The translations under genes were made by a program, and so were the position numbers. Source: Oscillatoriales cyanobacterium (GTDB taxonomy: Bacteria; Cyanobacteriota; Cyanobacteriia; Cyanobacteriales; Microcoleaceae). Taken from it: DNA of 61,003 nucleotides. The notes beneath the pieces are model-generated. The model worked only from the letters and a program-made list of their open reading frames with translations, was not told where the DNA came from and did not search any database. Positions 1 to 9,050 of the stretch are shown in pieces (the first letter of the stretch is position 1; each line of letters starts with the position of its first letter). The stretch covers positions 1 through 61,003 of the forward strand of contig REAP01000023.1 in the NCBI GenBank assembly GCA_004294385.1. Reading direction: 5' to 3'.

Positions 1-26
1 AACACCAATTAACCCAATGGACTGTA

Positions 27-84
27 GGGGCGGGTTTTACCAACCATATTGGAAACTCACAAACAATCTACATAAACCCGCCCC
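27..84. repeat. inverted-repeat element with perfect 11-bp arms
   Basis: The arm GGGGCGGGTTT at 27-37 is matched by AAACCCGCCCC at 74-84, so the segment can form a hairpin with a 36-base loop. It lies just beyond the 3' end of the broken gene at 104-628. The sequence resembles the short dispersed palindromes seen elsewhere in this window. It could also act as a terminator, but no T-tract follows. Confidence 0.55.
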
Positions 85-103
85 AACCCAACCAATAACT
101 GAG

Positions 104-628
104 TTAAGACTGGGGTTGATTTTTGGGTTCAAAATAAGCTAGCAATTCAGTGCGATCGAGCTGCATAATCATTCGCGTGCGATCGAGAGTTTCTAGTAAA
201 ATCAAAGGCTCAATTATTTGGGCTAATTCTTCATCAATCTCGCCAAATTTTACTTGTAGCATACTTTCAACCATCAAGCGTTCGCGCTGAATACCTTGCT
301 GGACACCTTGCTGAATACCTTGCTGAATACCTTGCTGAGTTGCATCTTCCAGCCGTTGCAAATAAAGAGGTGACAGTTCCATGATTAACTCCCGATCTTC
401 TCGATCTATATCTTGGCGAACTTCTAAAATCGTTCGCAAGTTGTACAACAATTCTAACGCATTCAACCGAAAGATATTATCTGACGGTAATTCTCTCAAT
501 TCGGCAACAGCTTGCTTCTGCACATTTCCCTTACCCAAAACTCTCAGCCACAGCGTTTCTGGAGTCCGAGGTAGTTATAGTTCCTTGAGATATTGTTTGG
601 CAAATTGGTCATGGATGAATCTAGTCAT
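104..628 (-). pseudogene. Rpn-family (recombination-promoting nuclease/putative transposase) remnant, internally deleted
   Basis: An ATG at 628 opens a 17-residue start (MTRFIHDQFAKQYLKEL) that ends in an in-frame TAA. The same frame then resumes as LPRTPETLWLRVLGKG and runs to the stop at 104. From memory, both pieces match the two ends of the roughly 300-residue Rpn/DUF4351-type proteins abundant in cyanobacteria; the central nuclease region is missing. The C-terminal half keeps the typical IREVRQD/ELIM-like helices and the QQGIQQGIQQGVQQGIQ glutamine-rich repeat, a common length-variable tract. The surviving downstream frame could only start at a TTG at 538. The gene is most likely dead: the active-site domain is gone and a stop sits at the junction. 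The family assignment is recognition, not a search. Confidence 0.7.
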
Positions 629-883
629 TCGATTTTAGATTTTAGATTAGGACTGAGTTGCTGGGTATAGATTTTGGGCTTGCCTAAAAAGGTTAAATCA
701 AGAGCTTATAAAAACCTTGCTATCAACTATCAACTGTCAACTATCAATTATCAATTGCTGACATACCTTTTTGGTGGTTTTGCAAAATCTTATTCATAAG
801 ATCTAATCAAATCTGGCTCACCTCTGATAATATCATAAGTTGATGTGAGATTACAATCATTCAGTCATTAAAGGAAATTACCC

Positions 884-2689
884 ATGCGACTATCTCAAAT
901 GCTTTTCGTCACCCTGCGGGAAGATCCAGCAGAAGCAGAAATTCCCAGCCACAAACTATTACTCCGTGCGGGATATATCCGCCGCATCGGTAGCGGGATT
1001 TACGCTTATCTGCCTTTGATGTGGCGAGTTCTCAAAAAAGTCTCCCAAATTGTGCGCGAAGAAATGGACGCTACTGGCGCTCAAGAATGCCTTTTGCCGC
1101 AATTGCAACCAGCCGATTTGTGGCGGGAATCTGGCCGCTGGGATACCTACACTCAAGCTGAAGGGATCATGTTTGCTCTGACAGATCGTCGCGATACAGA
1201 ATTGGGATTGGGGCCGACTCACGAAGAGGTAATCACGACAATTGCTAAAGATATGATTCGTTCTTATCGGCAATTGCCTACACATTTGTATCAAATTCAA
1301 ACTAAATTTCGGGATGAAATTCGTCCGCGTTTTGGCTTGATGCGCGGTCGTGAATTCATCATGAAAGATGGCTATTCTTTTCATACAAATGAAGAAAGTC
1401 TGAAAAAGACTTATCAGGATATGGCTCAAGCTTACAGCAATATGCTGCGGCGTTCTGGGTTGCAATTCCGAGCAGTAGATGCTGATTCTGGTGCAATTGG
1501 TGGCTCTGGTTCTCAAGAGTTTATGGTGTTGGCTGAAGCGGGTGAAGATGAGGTTCTTTACACGGAAGATGGTCAGTATGCTGCTAATTTAGAAAAGGCT
1601 GTCTCAATACCTACTGATGCTGAAACCTCGCCCTTTGCAAGTTTTGAAAAGCGGGAAACACCGGGGACTGAAACTATTGAGAAACTATGCAAATTCCTGA
1701 AATGTTCTCCTACTCAAGTTGTCAAGAATGTACTTTATCAGGCAGTTTATGACAGCGGCATCACAGTGCTGGTACTGGTCAGTATTCGCGGCGACCAAGA
1801 TGTCAATCAGGTAAAATTGCTGAATGAATTAACCAAATTAGCGGTCAATTATCAAGGGAAAACAATCCTGTTTCTGACAGTTCCCGATGCGGAAGCTCAG
1901 CAAAAATGGGCGACAAAATCTTTGCCTCTTGGTTATATAGCTCCCGATGTTGCTGATGATTACATTGTTGGTAGCAAGGAAGTAAATTCTAAGTTTTTGC
2001 GTTTAGTCGATCGCACCGCAGTCGATCTGACAAACTTTGTCACTGGCTCCAATGAATCAGGATACCACGTTGTGGGAGCCAATTGGGGCAAAGAATTTCC
2101 CCTACCGAGTTTAGCAGTAGATGTCAGAAAAGCCAAAAAGGGCGATCGGGCAATTCACAATCCCGAACAAACCTTACAAACCGCCAGAGGCATCGAAGTC
2201 GGTCATATCTTCCAGCTAGGCACAAAATACTCCGAAGCAATGGGGGCCACCTACACCAACGAACAAGGCGAAGAGATGCCCTTTGTGATGGGCTGCTACG
2301 GCGTTGGCGTGTCGCGCTTAGCCCAATCTGCCGTAGAACAATCCTACGACAAAGACGGGATTATTTGGCCAGTGGCGATCGCACCATATCATGCGATCAT
2401 CAGTATCCCCAATATTTCCGATGCCCAACAAGTAGAAGTCGCCGAAAAACTCTATGCAGAACTCAATCAATCTGGCATTGAAACCCTGTTAGATGACCGC
2501 GATGAACGAGCCGGAGTTAAATTCAAAGATGCCGATTTAATTGGCATTCCCTATCGAATTGTGACCGGCCGTTCCCTGAAATTAGGCAAAGTCGAAGTCG
2601 TGGAAAGAGCAACTCACAAATCACAAGAAATCCCCATTGATGAAGTCAATTCTACCTTAAAACAGTGGATTGAGACCGCCCTCAAGTAA
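884..2689 (+). CDS. proS: prolyl-tRNA synthetase
   Basis: Class II aminoacyl-tRNA synthetase that charges tRNA-Pro in the cytoplasm. At 601 residues it fits the bacterial form with an editing insertion. The N-terminal catalytic part shows [17 protein letters not shown] and the motif 2 region [18 protein letters not shown] YbaK-like editing (INS) domain spans roughly residues 225-390. Motif 3 lies in [18 protein letters not shown], and an anticodon-binding domain closes the protein. The ATG is preceded by AAGGAA nine bases upstream. The 256-base gap before it contains only AT-rich sequence and short repeats of the type TCAACTATCAA, with no other gene seen. No truncation or missing motif is visible. 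Confidence 0.97.
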   Translation: MRLSQMLFVTLREDPAEAEIPSHKLLLRAGYIRRIGSGIYAYLPLMWRVLKKVSQIVREEMDATGAQECLLPQLQPADLWRESGRWDTYTQAEGIMFALTDRRDTELGLGPTHEEVITTIAKDMIRSYRQLPTHLYQIQTKFRDEIRPRFGLMRGREFIMKDGYSFHTNEESLKKTYQDMAQAYSNMLRRSGLQFRAVDADSGAIGGSGSQEFMVLAEAGEDEVLYTEDGQYAANLEKAVSIPTDAETSPFASFEKRETPGTETIEKLCKFLKCSPTQVVKNVLYQAVYDSGITVLVLVSIRGDQDVNQVKLLNELTKLAVNYQGKTILFLTVPDAEAQQKWATKSLPLGYIAPDVADDYIVGSKEVNSKFLRLVDRTAVDLTNFVTGSNESGYHVVGANWGKEFPLPSLAVDVRKAKKGDRAIHNPEQTLQTARGIEVGHIFQLGTKYSEAMGATYTNEQGEEMPFVMGCYGVGVSRLAQSAVEQSYDKDGIIWPVAIAPYHAIISIPNISDAQQVEVAEKLYAELNQSGIETLLDDRDERAGVKFKDADLIGIPYRIVTGRSLKLGKVEVVERATHKSQEIPIDEVNSTLKQWIETALK

Positions 2690-2752
2690 CCCTTTAGAAT
2701 TGGTTTAGAAATTAGGAGACCGCGAGTGCCGCCGGCCCTACAATATTACTTT

Positions 2753-2866
2753 GGGTAGGGAAACGGCATTGCCGTCTCCTCCGTTGCTCGATCGCGCGAT
2801 CGATTATTTTAGGGTAGGGAAACGGCATTGCCGTCTCCTCCGTTGCTCGATTGCCGTCTCCTCCGT
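2753..2866. repeat. tandem copies of a short palindromic repeat
   Basis: The core GGGTAGGGAAACGGCATTGC followed by CGTCTCCTCCGTTGCTCGAT occurs twice in full, starting at about 2754 and 2814, with a third partial copy up to 2866. The core GACGGCA/TGCCGTC is the same palindrome family as the element at 7667-7748. It fills the gap between proS and rpmB, which converge here, and may help end both transcripts. Confidence 0.7.
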
Positions 2867-2869
2867 TTC

Positions 2870-3106
2870 TTACATCTTGTACAAGTTAATTCCAGCTTCC
2901 TTCGCCATAATTTCTAAGCCCTTATGTTGCAAGGTTTTAATTGCCTTCGTCGAGATGTGAAGTCTCACCCAGCGTTTCTCCTGCGGCCACCAAACCCGCT
3001 TCCACTGCAAATTTGCTTCTTGCAACTTGTGAGTGCGGTGGTGCGAGTGAGAAACTGCAAAACCGTTATTTGCCTTCTTCCCCGTTAGCTGACATTTCCG
3101 TGACAT
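2870..3106 (-). CDS. rpmB: 50S ribosomal protein L28
   Basis: Ribosomal protein L28, 78 residues, the usual length. The start [20 protein letters not shown] and the motif [18 protein letters not shown] are diagnostic. It is a component of the large ribosomal subunit. It stands alone, convergent with proS, with repeat sequence directly after its stop codon. The upstream region (3107-3220) is free of genes. Function and start codon are not in doubt. Confidence 0.97.
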   Translation of the reverse strand: MSRKCQLTGKKANNGFAVSHSHHRTHKLQEANLQWKRVWWPQEKRWVRLHISTKAIKTLQHKGLEIMAKEAGINLYKM

Positions 3107-3220
3107 ATTGCCCTCCAGATTACTGTTTTTTGCGTGCAGCCTCTCATTATAGCCGAAGGAAGTTCGGCAACGGATTCTGTCACGGATTTAACGGATGTAA
3201 CTCATATATTGCAGCATTCT

Positions 3221-3342
3221 CAAAAACAGGCAAGATGCCTGTTGCACAAAGAATGAATTGCTTGTGGGGTGGGTGTGTCAACCCTTTACCAATGGAAATC
3301 AACTCTTGCTCCCCCCCTTAGCAAGGGGGGGTTGGGGGGGGT
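3221..3342. repeat. dispersed palindromic repeats (AACAGGCAAGATGCCTGTT type plus G-rich REP)
   Basis: Two repeat families sit side by side. The first is an imperfect palindrome around CAGGCAAGATGCCTG at about 3226-3243, with its usual trailing TTGTGGGGTGGG. The second is CCCCCCTTAGCAAGGGGGG at about 3312-3331, followed by a further G-run. Both recur elsewhere in the window. They lie between rpmB and the 3' end of htpG. Confidence 0.75.
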
Positions 3343-3345
3343 TAA

Positions 3346-5289
3346 TTACATTGCACGTTCAGTCAATTTTGTCAACACTTGATTCGATCGCTCTACGAAC
3401 TCCTTCATCCCCTCAGCATCGAAACCCTTCTGGGCCATCAAAGCCAAGTCGTAAACGTGGTGACAAATCATACTCGCCAACTCAGCAGAGGGAGACTCGC
3501 CGTCGCCTTGAATAATCGCACCCTGACTCAAATTAGCCAGATTTTGAATCAACGGGTGCGCCGTATTCACCAGTAAAACGTGTTCTTCGGGGAATTCGGC
3601 GGCTTGCTGCTGCAATAGGGCCGTCATATCGCGCATCCGGCGCAAGGCTTCGGGTAACAGGACGATCGCAGGTGGTGCCACATCCGCAGCATCTGACTTC
3701 AAAGCTTCAGTGCGGATATTCACTTTTGGCTTGTTGATCGCCTTTTGGAACAATTCTTTAACTTGTTCGCTGCGAGTTTTATTCGTAGTCGGATCGACAA
3801 TTTCCGCTTCTTTTTCCTTGTCAATCAGTGTATCATCTAAGTCGGAATCAACCCGCGAGAATTTAACTTCTTGATACTCTCTTTCTAAGAAGCTAATAAA
3901 GTGTGTGTCGATGAAAGAATCCATAAACAGCACTTCCAAACCTTGGCTTTTGTGCAGCGCCACATAAGTTGCTTGAGATGCAGGTTCCGTACAATAAAAC
4001 ACGCGATTTTCGTGAGTTTTTTGATTGCGTTCCAAATACTCTTTCAGCGTCGTGTAAGGTTGCGTTGAACCCGAAGTTTCCGACTTCGGATTGACATCTT
4101 GCCACAAATCTCCATCCTCAGTTTGCACCTGTACTTCTGGCGTTACAGTTTCTGACTTTTCTACCGTTGGTTGGTAGGTGCTGCGATAGATTAAGATATC
4201 TTCGACTTGCTTCTTGAACTTATCATCGTTGAGAGTGCCGAACTTGACAAAAGTGCCGATATCTTGCCAGCAGCGGATATACTCATTGCGATCGTCCCGA
4301 TAGAGTTCTTTGAGGCGATCGCCTACTTTTTTCGCGATATAATCAGCGATTCTCCGCACAGTGCGATTGCTTTGTAGCGAACTACGAGACACGTTTAGGG
4401 GAATGTCGGTACTGTCAATGACTCCCCGCAGCGGCATCAAGAATTTCGGAATGATTTCTTCGCAATGATCGCTGACAAAAACCTGGTTGCAAAATAGCTT
4501 GATATTACCTTGGGTGACATCGACATCCGGGCGCAGTTTGGGAAAGAACAGAATGCCGTTGACAATGAAAGGATAATCTGTATTCAGGTGTACCCAAAGT
4601 AGCGGCTCGTCTTGGAACGGGTAAAGATAGCGATACAATTCTAAGTAATCTTCTTTCTGCAAATTGCTGGCTGCTTCCCGCCAAATTGCCTTATGTTTGT
4701 TGAGTTCCTCTCCCTCAAATTTGATCGGAACTGGCATGAAATCGCAGTAAGTTTTGATTAACTGCTTAATGCGAGTGGATTCTACATACTCTAGTTCTTC
4801 GTCTTGGAGAGTGAGAGTAATCGTTGTACCGCGTTCTGTGCGGGTAGATTCTGATAGTTCAAAAGCTGGTGAACCGTCGCAATACCAGTGTACAGCTTGT
4901 GCGCCTTCTTGGTAAGAAAGGGTGTCTATATCTACTTTCTGAGCGACCATGAAAGACGAGTAGAAACCGAGTCCGAAGTGACCGATAATTGCGTCGTCGC
5001 CACTGCCTTGATATTTTTGAATAAATTCTTCGGCGCTGGAGAAAGCGACTTGATTGATGTATTTTTTTACTTCGTCGGCTGTCATGATCGCAATATTGAT
5101 TTGTGGTTCGCCAATGTCACCGCTAAATTCGCCCGATCGAGAAACCATTTTGAGTTTGGCAATGGCATCGACAGCGTTGGAAATTAGTTCCCGCAAGAAG
5201 ACTTCGTGATCGGTGTATAGCGATTTCTTGATAATCGGGAAAATATTCTCGGTATGGATGGAGATTGTTCCCTGTTCTAAAACTGTCAT
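3346..5289 (-). CDS. htpG: chaperone HtpG (bacterial Hsp90)
   Basis: ATP-dependent cytoplasmic chaperone of the Hsp90 family, 647 residues, close to the normal bacterial length. The GHKL ATPase domain shows LRELISNAVDAIAKLK near residue 35 and the loop GHFGLGFYSSFMVA near residue 105. The middle domain carries PLNVSRSSLQ. The C-terminal dimerisation domain follows an acidic linker around residues 400-420. The ATG at 5289 has GAGAGAA upstream. It appears monocistronic; the G-rich REP lies directly after the stop. In cyanobacteria htpG contributes to heat, light and oxidative stress tolerance. Nothing looks degraded. Confidence 0.97.
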   Translation of the reverse strand: MTVLEQGTISIHTENIFPIIKKSLYTDHEVFLRELISNAVDAIAKLKMVSRSGEFSGDIGEPQINIAIMTADEVKKYINQVAFSSAEEFIQKYQGSGDDAIIGHFGLGFYSSFMVAQKVDIDTLSYQEGAQAVHWYCDGSPAFELSESTRTERGTTITLTLQDEELEYVESTRIKQLIKTYCDFMPVPIKFEGEELNKHKAIWREAASNLQKEDYLELYRYLYPFQDEPLLWVHLNTDYPFIVNGILFFPKLRPDVDVTQGNIKLFCNQVFVSDHCEEIIPKFLMPLRGVIDSTDIPLNVSRSSLQSNRTVRRIADYIAKKVGDRLKELYRDDRNEYIRCWQDIGTFVKFGTLNDDKFKKQVEDILIYRSTYQPTVEKSETVTPEVQVQTEDGDLWQDVNPKSETSGSTQPYTTLKEYLERNQKTHENRVFYCTEPASQATYVALHKSQGLEVLFMDSFIDTHFISFLEREYQEVKFSRVDSDLDDTLIDKEKEAEIVDPTTNKTRSEQVKELFQKAINKPKVNIRTEALKSDAADVAPPAIVLLPEALRRMRDMTALLQQQAAEFPEEHVLLVNTAHPLIQNLANLSQGAIIQGDGESPSAELASMICHHVYDLALMAQKGFDAEGMKEFVERSNQVLTKLTERAM

Positions 5290-5413
5290 AATTGTTCTCT
5301 CTGATGACTGCTGATTACTGATAAATAGCTACTTATTGATTTTGGTCGATCGCGCTACATATTGCCGAAGGGATTACCACAAAAAAATGATTCGGTTTTC
5401 CTCACATCATAGC

Positions 5414-6745
5414 TCACAAAGGCAACCGCAGCGTGAAAGTAGCGCCACAGCCCAATTCGCTGCGGACACTGAGGCTACTGCGATGGGTGCGGGCAATGGT
5501 TTGGGCGATCGCCAATCCCAGTCCCGAACCTCCAGTCTGGCGCGATCGATCGCTATTTACTCGGTAGAAGCGATCGAAAATTCGTCCCATATCTGCCGCC
5601 CCAATCCCAATACCCGTATCTTGAACCTGAATTATCGCCTCGGTGTGACTCGAATCTAAAATAACTGTTACTTTGCCGCCCACCGGAGTGTATTGAATCG
5701 CATTCACAATTAAATTAGCAACTAGGCGATAAAGTTGGTCGGAATTACCGACAACATTCAATGGCTGCTGCACCCGCAATTGGGATGTTAGCGCTACCTT
5801 AGAGGCGATCGCCATTGCGGCTAATTCCTCGACCAAATCGCTAACCAGGTCATTCAAACAACACAATTGAGGGCGATCGGGTATTGATTGATGATCCATG
5901 CGCGCCAGCAGCAGCAAATCAGCAACTAACTGAGTTAATCGTCGGTTTTGGCGATCGATCGTCCGCAGAATTTCCCGCGCCTCTTTCTCATCCAATTCAG
6001 GCATCAACAACGCCGATTCTACAGTCGCCTGCGAAGCCGCTAAAGGAGTACGCAATTCGTGGGCGGCATCCGCTGTAAACTGCTGAATTTGTCGGTAAGA
6101 AGCATAAATCGGTTTCATTGCCAATCCTGCCAACAACCAACTAGAAAACCCAATCAAAATCAATGCTGTCGGCAATCCTAATTTCAAAACCCATTTCACT
6201 GTATTGAGATAATCATTGAAGTCTTGCAAACTTCGCCCAACTTGAAAATATCCCCAATCTTGCTGTGTTTTAGTGTGTAGAGATACAGAAATTTGGTGAT
6301 AAAGATTGCCTTTGGTATCAGTTATTGTTTGCCACTGTTTGGAGTTGAATGCTGACGGCAATTCATCTGGATAAGCGCCCGCTGTAGCCATCAATTTCCC
6401 GGAATCATCAAATAAACGAATATAATAATATCCTTGATTTATAGCGCTTAAAATATGGCGACTTGGCAACTGTTCTTGAATGTTGTTAACTCCAATTACG
6501 CGGAGGTTGGGCAAAAGTTCGTTTACTATGGGTTCCAAGCGTCCGGGCTGCTGCAACTTGAGTTCTAGGCTGTCGTGTAGCGTCCCTGCTACCGATTCTA
6601 ACTCCCGATCTATGGCTACCCAGTGCGCGTGGGCGATCGCCTTATACACCCCAAATCCCAGCAAGCTTAAAATCAAACCCATGACAGCCGCATAGGAAAT
6701 CGCTAATTGCGATCGGGTCCGATTAAATAGTTTATTTTGATTCAT
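5414..6745 (-). CDS. rppB: sensor histidine kinase, RppB/CopS type
   Basis: Membrane histidine kinase of 443 residues. It has an N-terminal transmembrane segment (about residues 15-38), a periplasmic sensor of about 145 residues, and a second transmembrane segment (about 188-210). A dimerisation domain carries phosphoacceptor His in AAHELRTPLAASQ near residue 230. The GHKL ATPase shows NAIQYTP (N box), DTGIGIG (G1) and GGSGLGLAIAQTIA (G2). It is the second gene after the response regulator at 6954-7643, separated by 208 bases of repeats. The pair resembles Synechocystis RppA/RppB (NrsR/NrsS, nickel) and CopR/CopS (copper). The neighbouring copper genes favour a copper or metal signal, which is inference. 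Confidence 0.85.
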   Translation of the reverse strand: MNQNKLFNRTRSQLAISYAAVMGLILSLLGFGVYKAIAHAHWVAIDRELESVAGTLHDSLELKLQQPGRLEPIVNELLPNLRVIGVNNIQEQLPSRHILSAINQGYYYIRLFDDSGKLMATAGAYPDELPSAFNSKQWQTITDTKGNLYHQISVSLHTKTQQDWGYFQVGRSLQDFNDYLNTVKWVLKLGLPTALILIGFSSWLLAGLAMKPIYASYRQIQQFTADAAHELRTPLAASQATVESALLMPELDEKEAREILRTIDRQNRRLTQLVADLLLLARMDHQSIPDRPQLCCLNDLVSDLVEELAAMAIASKVALTSQLRVQQPLNVVGNSDQLYRLVANLIVNAIQYTPVGGKVTVILDSSHTEAIIQVQDTGIGIGAADMGRIFDRFYRVNSDRSRQTGGSGLGLAIAQTIARTHRSSLSVRSELGCGATFTLRLPL

Positions 6746-6767
6746 TTTTCATAACGACAATTGACCC

Positions 6768-6950
6768 GGAGATCCCCCCTAACCCCCCTTAACAAGGGGG
6801 GGACAAGAAGTATTCTTTTCTTAACTTTGTTTGTGTAGACGCGGTTTTAACCGCCGAGTATCTTGCATTTTGGGCAATTCTTAAGAACAGGCAAGATGCC
6901 TGTTCCACAAAAATTAAATGTTCTTGTGGGGTGGGCATCCTGCCCGCCCT
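6768..6950. repeat. REP and palindromic repeats between rppA and rppB
   Basis: CCCCCCTTAACAAGGGGGG at about 6785-6802 is the same G-rich REP found near 3312. A second element around CAGGCAAGATGCCTG (about 6890-6906) carries the usual TTGTGGGGTGGGC tail. Between them is a small palindrome, GCGGTTTTAACCGC. These elements fill the gap inside what should be one two-gene operon and could affect how far transcription from rppA reaches rppB. Confidence 0.75.
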
Positions 6951-6953
6951 AGT

Positions 6954-7643
6954 TTAATTTCTCATCCGGTATCCAACACCATGTACAGTTTCAATTAGAT
7001 TCGCGCCCCCAACCGACTCAAGTTTGCGCCGCAGTAAGCGCACTTGAGCCGCTACCACATTGCTAAAAGTATCTGCACTAACTTCCCATAGCTGATTCCG
7101 AATTGTGTCAGTTGTGACAATTTGGTTCGGATGTTTCATCAAGTATTCTAGCATTTGAAACTCTTTGTTTGTCAGAGAAATTATCTGGCTTTTGCCGTTA
7201 ATAGACTGATGACAAGCTGTTCGATTTCCGCAGTCCAAAATTAGATTTCCTACCTGTAGCTGTTGCGGTTGAATTTGGGGCGATCGCCTTTGCAAAGCCC
7301 GCAATCTTGCTAATAGTTCCGCCATCCCAAACGGTTTCACTAAATAATCATCAGCCCCCGCATCCAATCCCGCCACTTTATCTTCCATTCGGTCTTTTGC
7401 TGTCAGCATCAATACTGGCAGTGCGCTATTTTTAGCACGCAATCTCCGCAGCAGTTCTAAGCCAGACAATCCTGGTAGCAACCAGTCAAAAATAGCCAGA
7501 TTGTATTGAGTCCAATGACTTTCTAAATATTCCCAAGCCTCACAACCATCCACAGCCCAATCAACTATGTATTTTTCCTGCTTCAAAGTGCGATCGATCG
7601 CTCTTCCTAAATCTGGCTCATCTTCAACTAGCAAAACTCTCAT
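6954..7643 (-). CDS. rppA: response regulator, RppA/CopR type (OmpR family)
   Basis: DNA-binding response regulator, 229 residues. The receiver domain has the acidic pair LVEDEPD, phosphoacceptor Asp53 in LAIFDWLLPGLSGLEL, the conserved Thr in LMLTAKDR and Lys in YLVKPFG. An OmpR/PhoB winged helix follows (NKEFQMLEYLMKHPNQIVT to ETVHGVGYRMRN). The ATG is at 7643. Its promoter region holds one ATGAAA-N5-ATGAAA direct repeat (7788-7804), the same motif found before five other metal-island genes, so autoregulation is likely. A palindromic repeat between 21-bp duplications lies in its leader. It is best named by family as RppA; CopR is an equally possible identity given the copper genes. Confidence 0.87.
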   Translation of the reverse strand: MRVLLVEDEPDLGRAIDRTLKQEKYIVDWAVDGCEAWEYLESHWTQYNLAIFDWLLPGLSGLELLRRLRAKNSALPVLMLTAKDRMEDKVAGLDAGADDYLVKPFGMAELLARLRALQRRSPQIQPQQLQVGNLILDCGNRTACHQSINGKSQIISLTNKEFQMLEYLMKHPNQIVTTDTIRNQLWEVSADTFSNVVAAQVRLLRRKLESVGGANLIETVHGVGYRMRN

Positions 7644-7666
7644 AACTCTAATTTATAGCGGTAAAT

Positions 7667-7748
7667 CTGTATACATTGTTAGCGATCTACCCCCCTATTG
7701 TAGGGAGACGGCAGTGCCGTGTCCCTACTGTATACATTGTTAGCGATC
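7667..7748. repeat. palindromic element flanked by a 21-bp direct duplication
   Basis: The 21 bases at 7667-7687 (starting CTGTATACATTG) recur exactly at 7728-7748. Between them lies a 40-base segment containing a palindrome of TAGGGA/TCCCTA outer arms and ACGGCA/TGCCGT inner arms. The layout is that expected from insertion of a small palindromic element with duplication of its target. It lies in the leader of rppA, between the start codon and the direct-repeat operator. Confidence 0.75.
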
Positions 7749-7787
7749 GGCAGCATTCACCCCCAACATATAAGCTCGCATACTTAG

Positions 7788-7804
7788 ATGAAATCAGCAT
7801 GAAA
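7788..7804 (-). promoter_or_regulatory. direct-repeat operator for rppA (TTTCAT-N5-TTTCAT)
   Basis: On the plus strand ATGAAA-TCAGC-ATGAAA. Read toward rppA it is TTTCAT-N5-TTTCAT, followed 13-16 bases later by a -10-like TTATAT/TATATG. An 11-base repeat period is normal for OmpR-family regulators. It is one of six copies in the island, all oriented toward minus-strand genes. The divergent multicopper oxidase could also be affected, but its sigma-70 promoter lies about 40 bases further on. Confidence 0.65.
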
Positions 7805-7843
7805 TTTTCTGAATTCCCAAAAAAAGATAGTAATTGACAATTA

Positions 7844-7872
7844 TTGACAACAAGCTGGTAATGTCTTATGAT
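7844..7872 (+). promoter_or_regulatory. sigma-70 promoter of the multicopper oxidase gene
   Basis: TTGACA at 7844-7849 and TATGAT at 7867-7872 are separated by exactly 17 bases. The predicted start of transcription is about 33 bases before the ATG at 7912. A second TTGACA at 7834-7839 is too far for a standard spacing. The near-consensus boxes suggest substantial basal expression. Confidence 0.65.
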
Positions 7873-7911
7873 TCAATATGAGTAACTTTTTGAGAAAACT
7901 TTTCAACAATT

Positions 7912-8916
7912 ATGGGAGACTTATCAAACCGTCTCATCCTTAAAATGGCGGGGCGCTTGAGTCGCCGTCAACTCCTACAGCTAGGGATAGCTGGTGCTGG
8001 GGTAGCGGGCGGCGCGATCGCACTTCAAAACTTGACTCAAAAACGACCAGCAGCCGCGAGAATACCACCAATGCCCGCAGATGCGCCCGCAGTCAGCAAT
8101 ATCAATCCGATGCAAATTGTGCGCGATTTTGATTATGGCACGGTGACGCGCGAAAATGGACGCACGGTTCGAGAATTTCGCATGGAAGCTAACACTTCGA
8201 TCGTTCAGCTTAACAGTGCCGTAAGTTTCAACACCTGGAATGTGAATAATCGCGTGCCGGGGCCGACATTAAGGGCCACTGAGGGCGATCGTATCCGCGT
8301 CATTTTTTCTAACAAAGCTGGACATTCTCATTCCCTGCACTTTCACGGCTTTCATACCAGTGAAATGGATGGCATTAAACCAGTGAGAAATGGTTCGGTA
8401 TTCATTTATGAATTCGATGCCGCTCCCTACGGAGTGCATCTATATCACTGCCACATTGCTCCTGTAACTCGCCATATAGGTAAAGGACTCTATGGTATGT
8501 TCATCATCGATCCGCTAAAACCCCGTCCGAGTGCAGATGAACTGGTCTTAATCATGGGAGGATATGACGTAAACGATGACGAAAAGAACGAGCTTTACGC
8601 TTTTAACGGGTTGCCACATTATTACATGAACAATCCTATTTATATCTACAAAAATCAGCTAGTTCGGCTGTATGTTCTCAACATGATTGAGTACGAAGCA
8701 GCAGTGACTTTTCACTTGCACGGCAACTTTTTTGACGTATATCGCACGGGAATGACTTTAACTCCGAGTGAAAAAGCCGATGTCATCACAATGGGAGTAG
8801 CTGAAAGACATATTTTAGAATTTACCTACGGGTACGGCGGAAAATATATGTTTCATCCTCATCAAGATGCGATCGCCGAAGCAGGCTGCATGGGTATATT
8901 TGAAGTCATCACTTAA
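7912..8916 (+). CDS. Tat-exported two-domain multicopper oxidase
   Basis: Periplasmic cupredoxin-type oxidase, 334 residues. The N-terminus has a twin-arginine signal, LSRRQLLQLGIAGAGVAGGA. Domain 1 has the copper-ligand motifs HSLHFHGFH (about residue 140) and HLYHCHIAPVTRHIGKGLYGM (Cys-His pair and axial Met). Domain 2 has FHLHGNFFDV and YMFHPHQDAIAEAGCMG. The short two-domain layout is like nitrite reductase-type or small multicopper oxidases rather than three-domain CopA/CueO. It is followed by an HHH lipoprotein and an FTR1 permease, so a ferroxidase feeding iron to FTR1 is the likely role; cuprous oxidase activity is the alternative. No substrate can be read from the sequence. Confidence 0.85.
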   Translation: MGDLSNRLILKMAGRLSRRQLLQLGIAGAGVAGGAIALQNLTQKRPAAARIPPMPADAPAVSNINPMQIVRDFDYGTVTRENGRTVREFRMEANTSIVQLNSAVSFNTWNVNNRVPGPTLRATEGDRIRVIFSNKAGHSHSLHFHGFHTSEMDGIKPVRNGSVFIYEFDAAPYGVHLYHCHIAPVTRHIGKGLYGMFIIDPLKPRPSADELVLIMGGYDVNDDEKNELYAFNGLPHYYMNNPIYIYKNQLVRLYVLNMIEYEAAVTFHLHGNFFDVYRTGMTLTPSEKADVITMGVAERHILEFTYGYGGKYMFHPHQDAIAEAGCMGIFEVIT

Positions 8917-9018
8917 CCCAAATTCTGCTACCAGGGTGCGCCAATTATACTGAAAAAAGTATTAAATCATCTACCAAATTCGATCGCAAATAGGTACAAT
9001 AAATATCTTGCAAATAAT

Positions 9019-9033
9019 TGAGAATATTTCTTA
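9019..9033. promoter_or_regulatory. candidate Fur box
   Basis: TGAGAATATTTCTTA matches the Fur half-site pattern TGAGAAT-N-ATTCTCA at 13 of 15 positions. It lies 17 bases before the ATG at 9051, in the 134-base gap after the multicopper oxidase. Such a place would block transcription of the lipoprotein and FTR1 genes when iron is plentiful. The match was made by eye and is not tested. Confidence 0.4.
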
Positions 9034-9050
9034 TTAGCTTGTAAGTCCAA

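Noticed and set aside
1021..1516. 185-codon minus-strand frame within proS
   Set aside because: It is fully covered by the clearly coding proS and has no recognisable domain.
2083..2481. 132-codon plus-strand frame in proS in another phase
   Set aside because: It is an Arg/Ser-rich shadow of proS, with no start signal.
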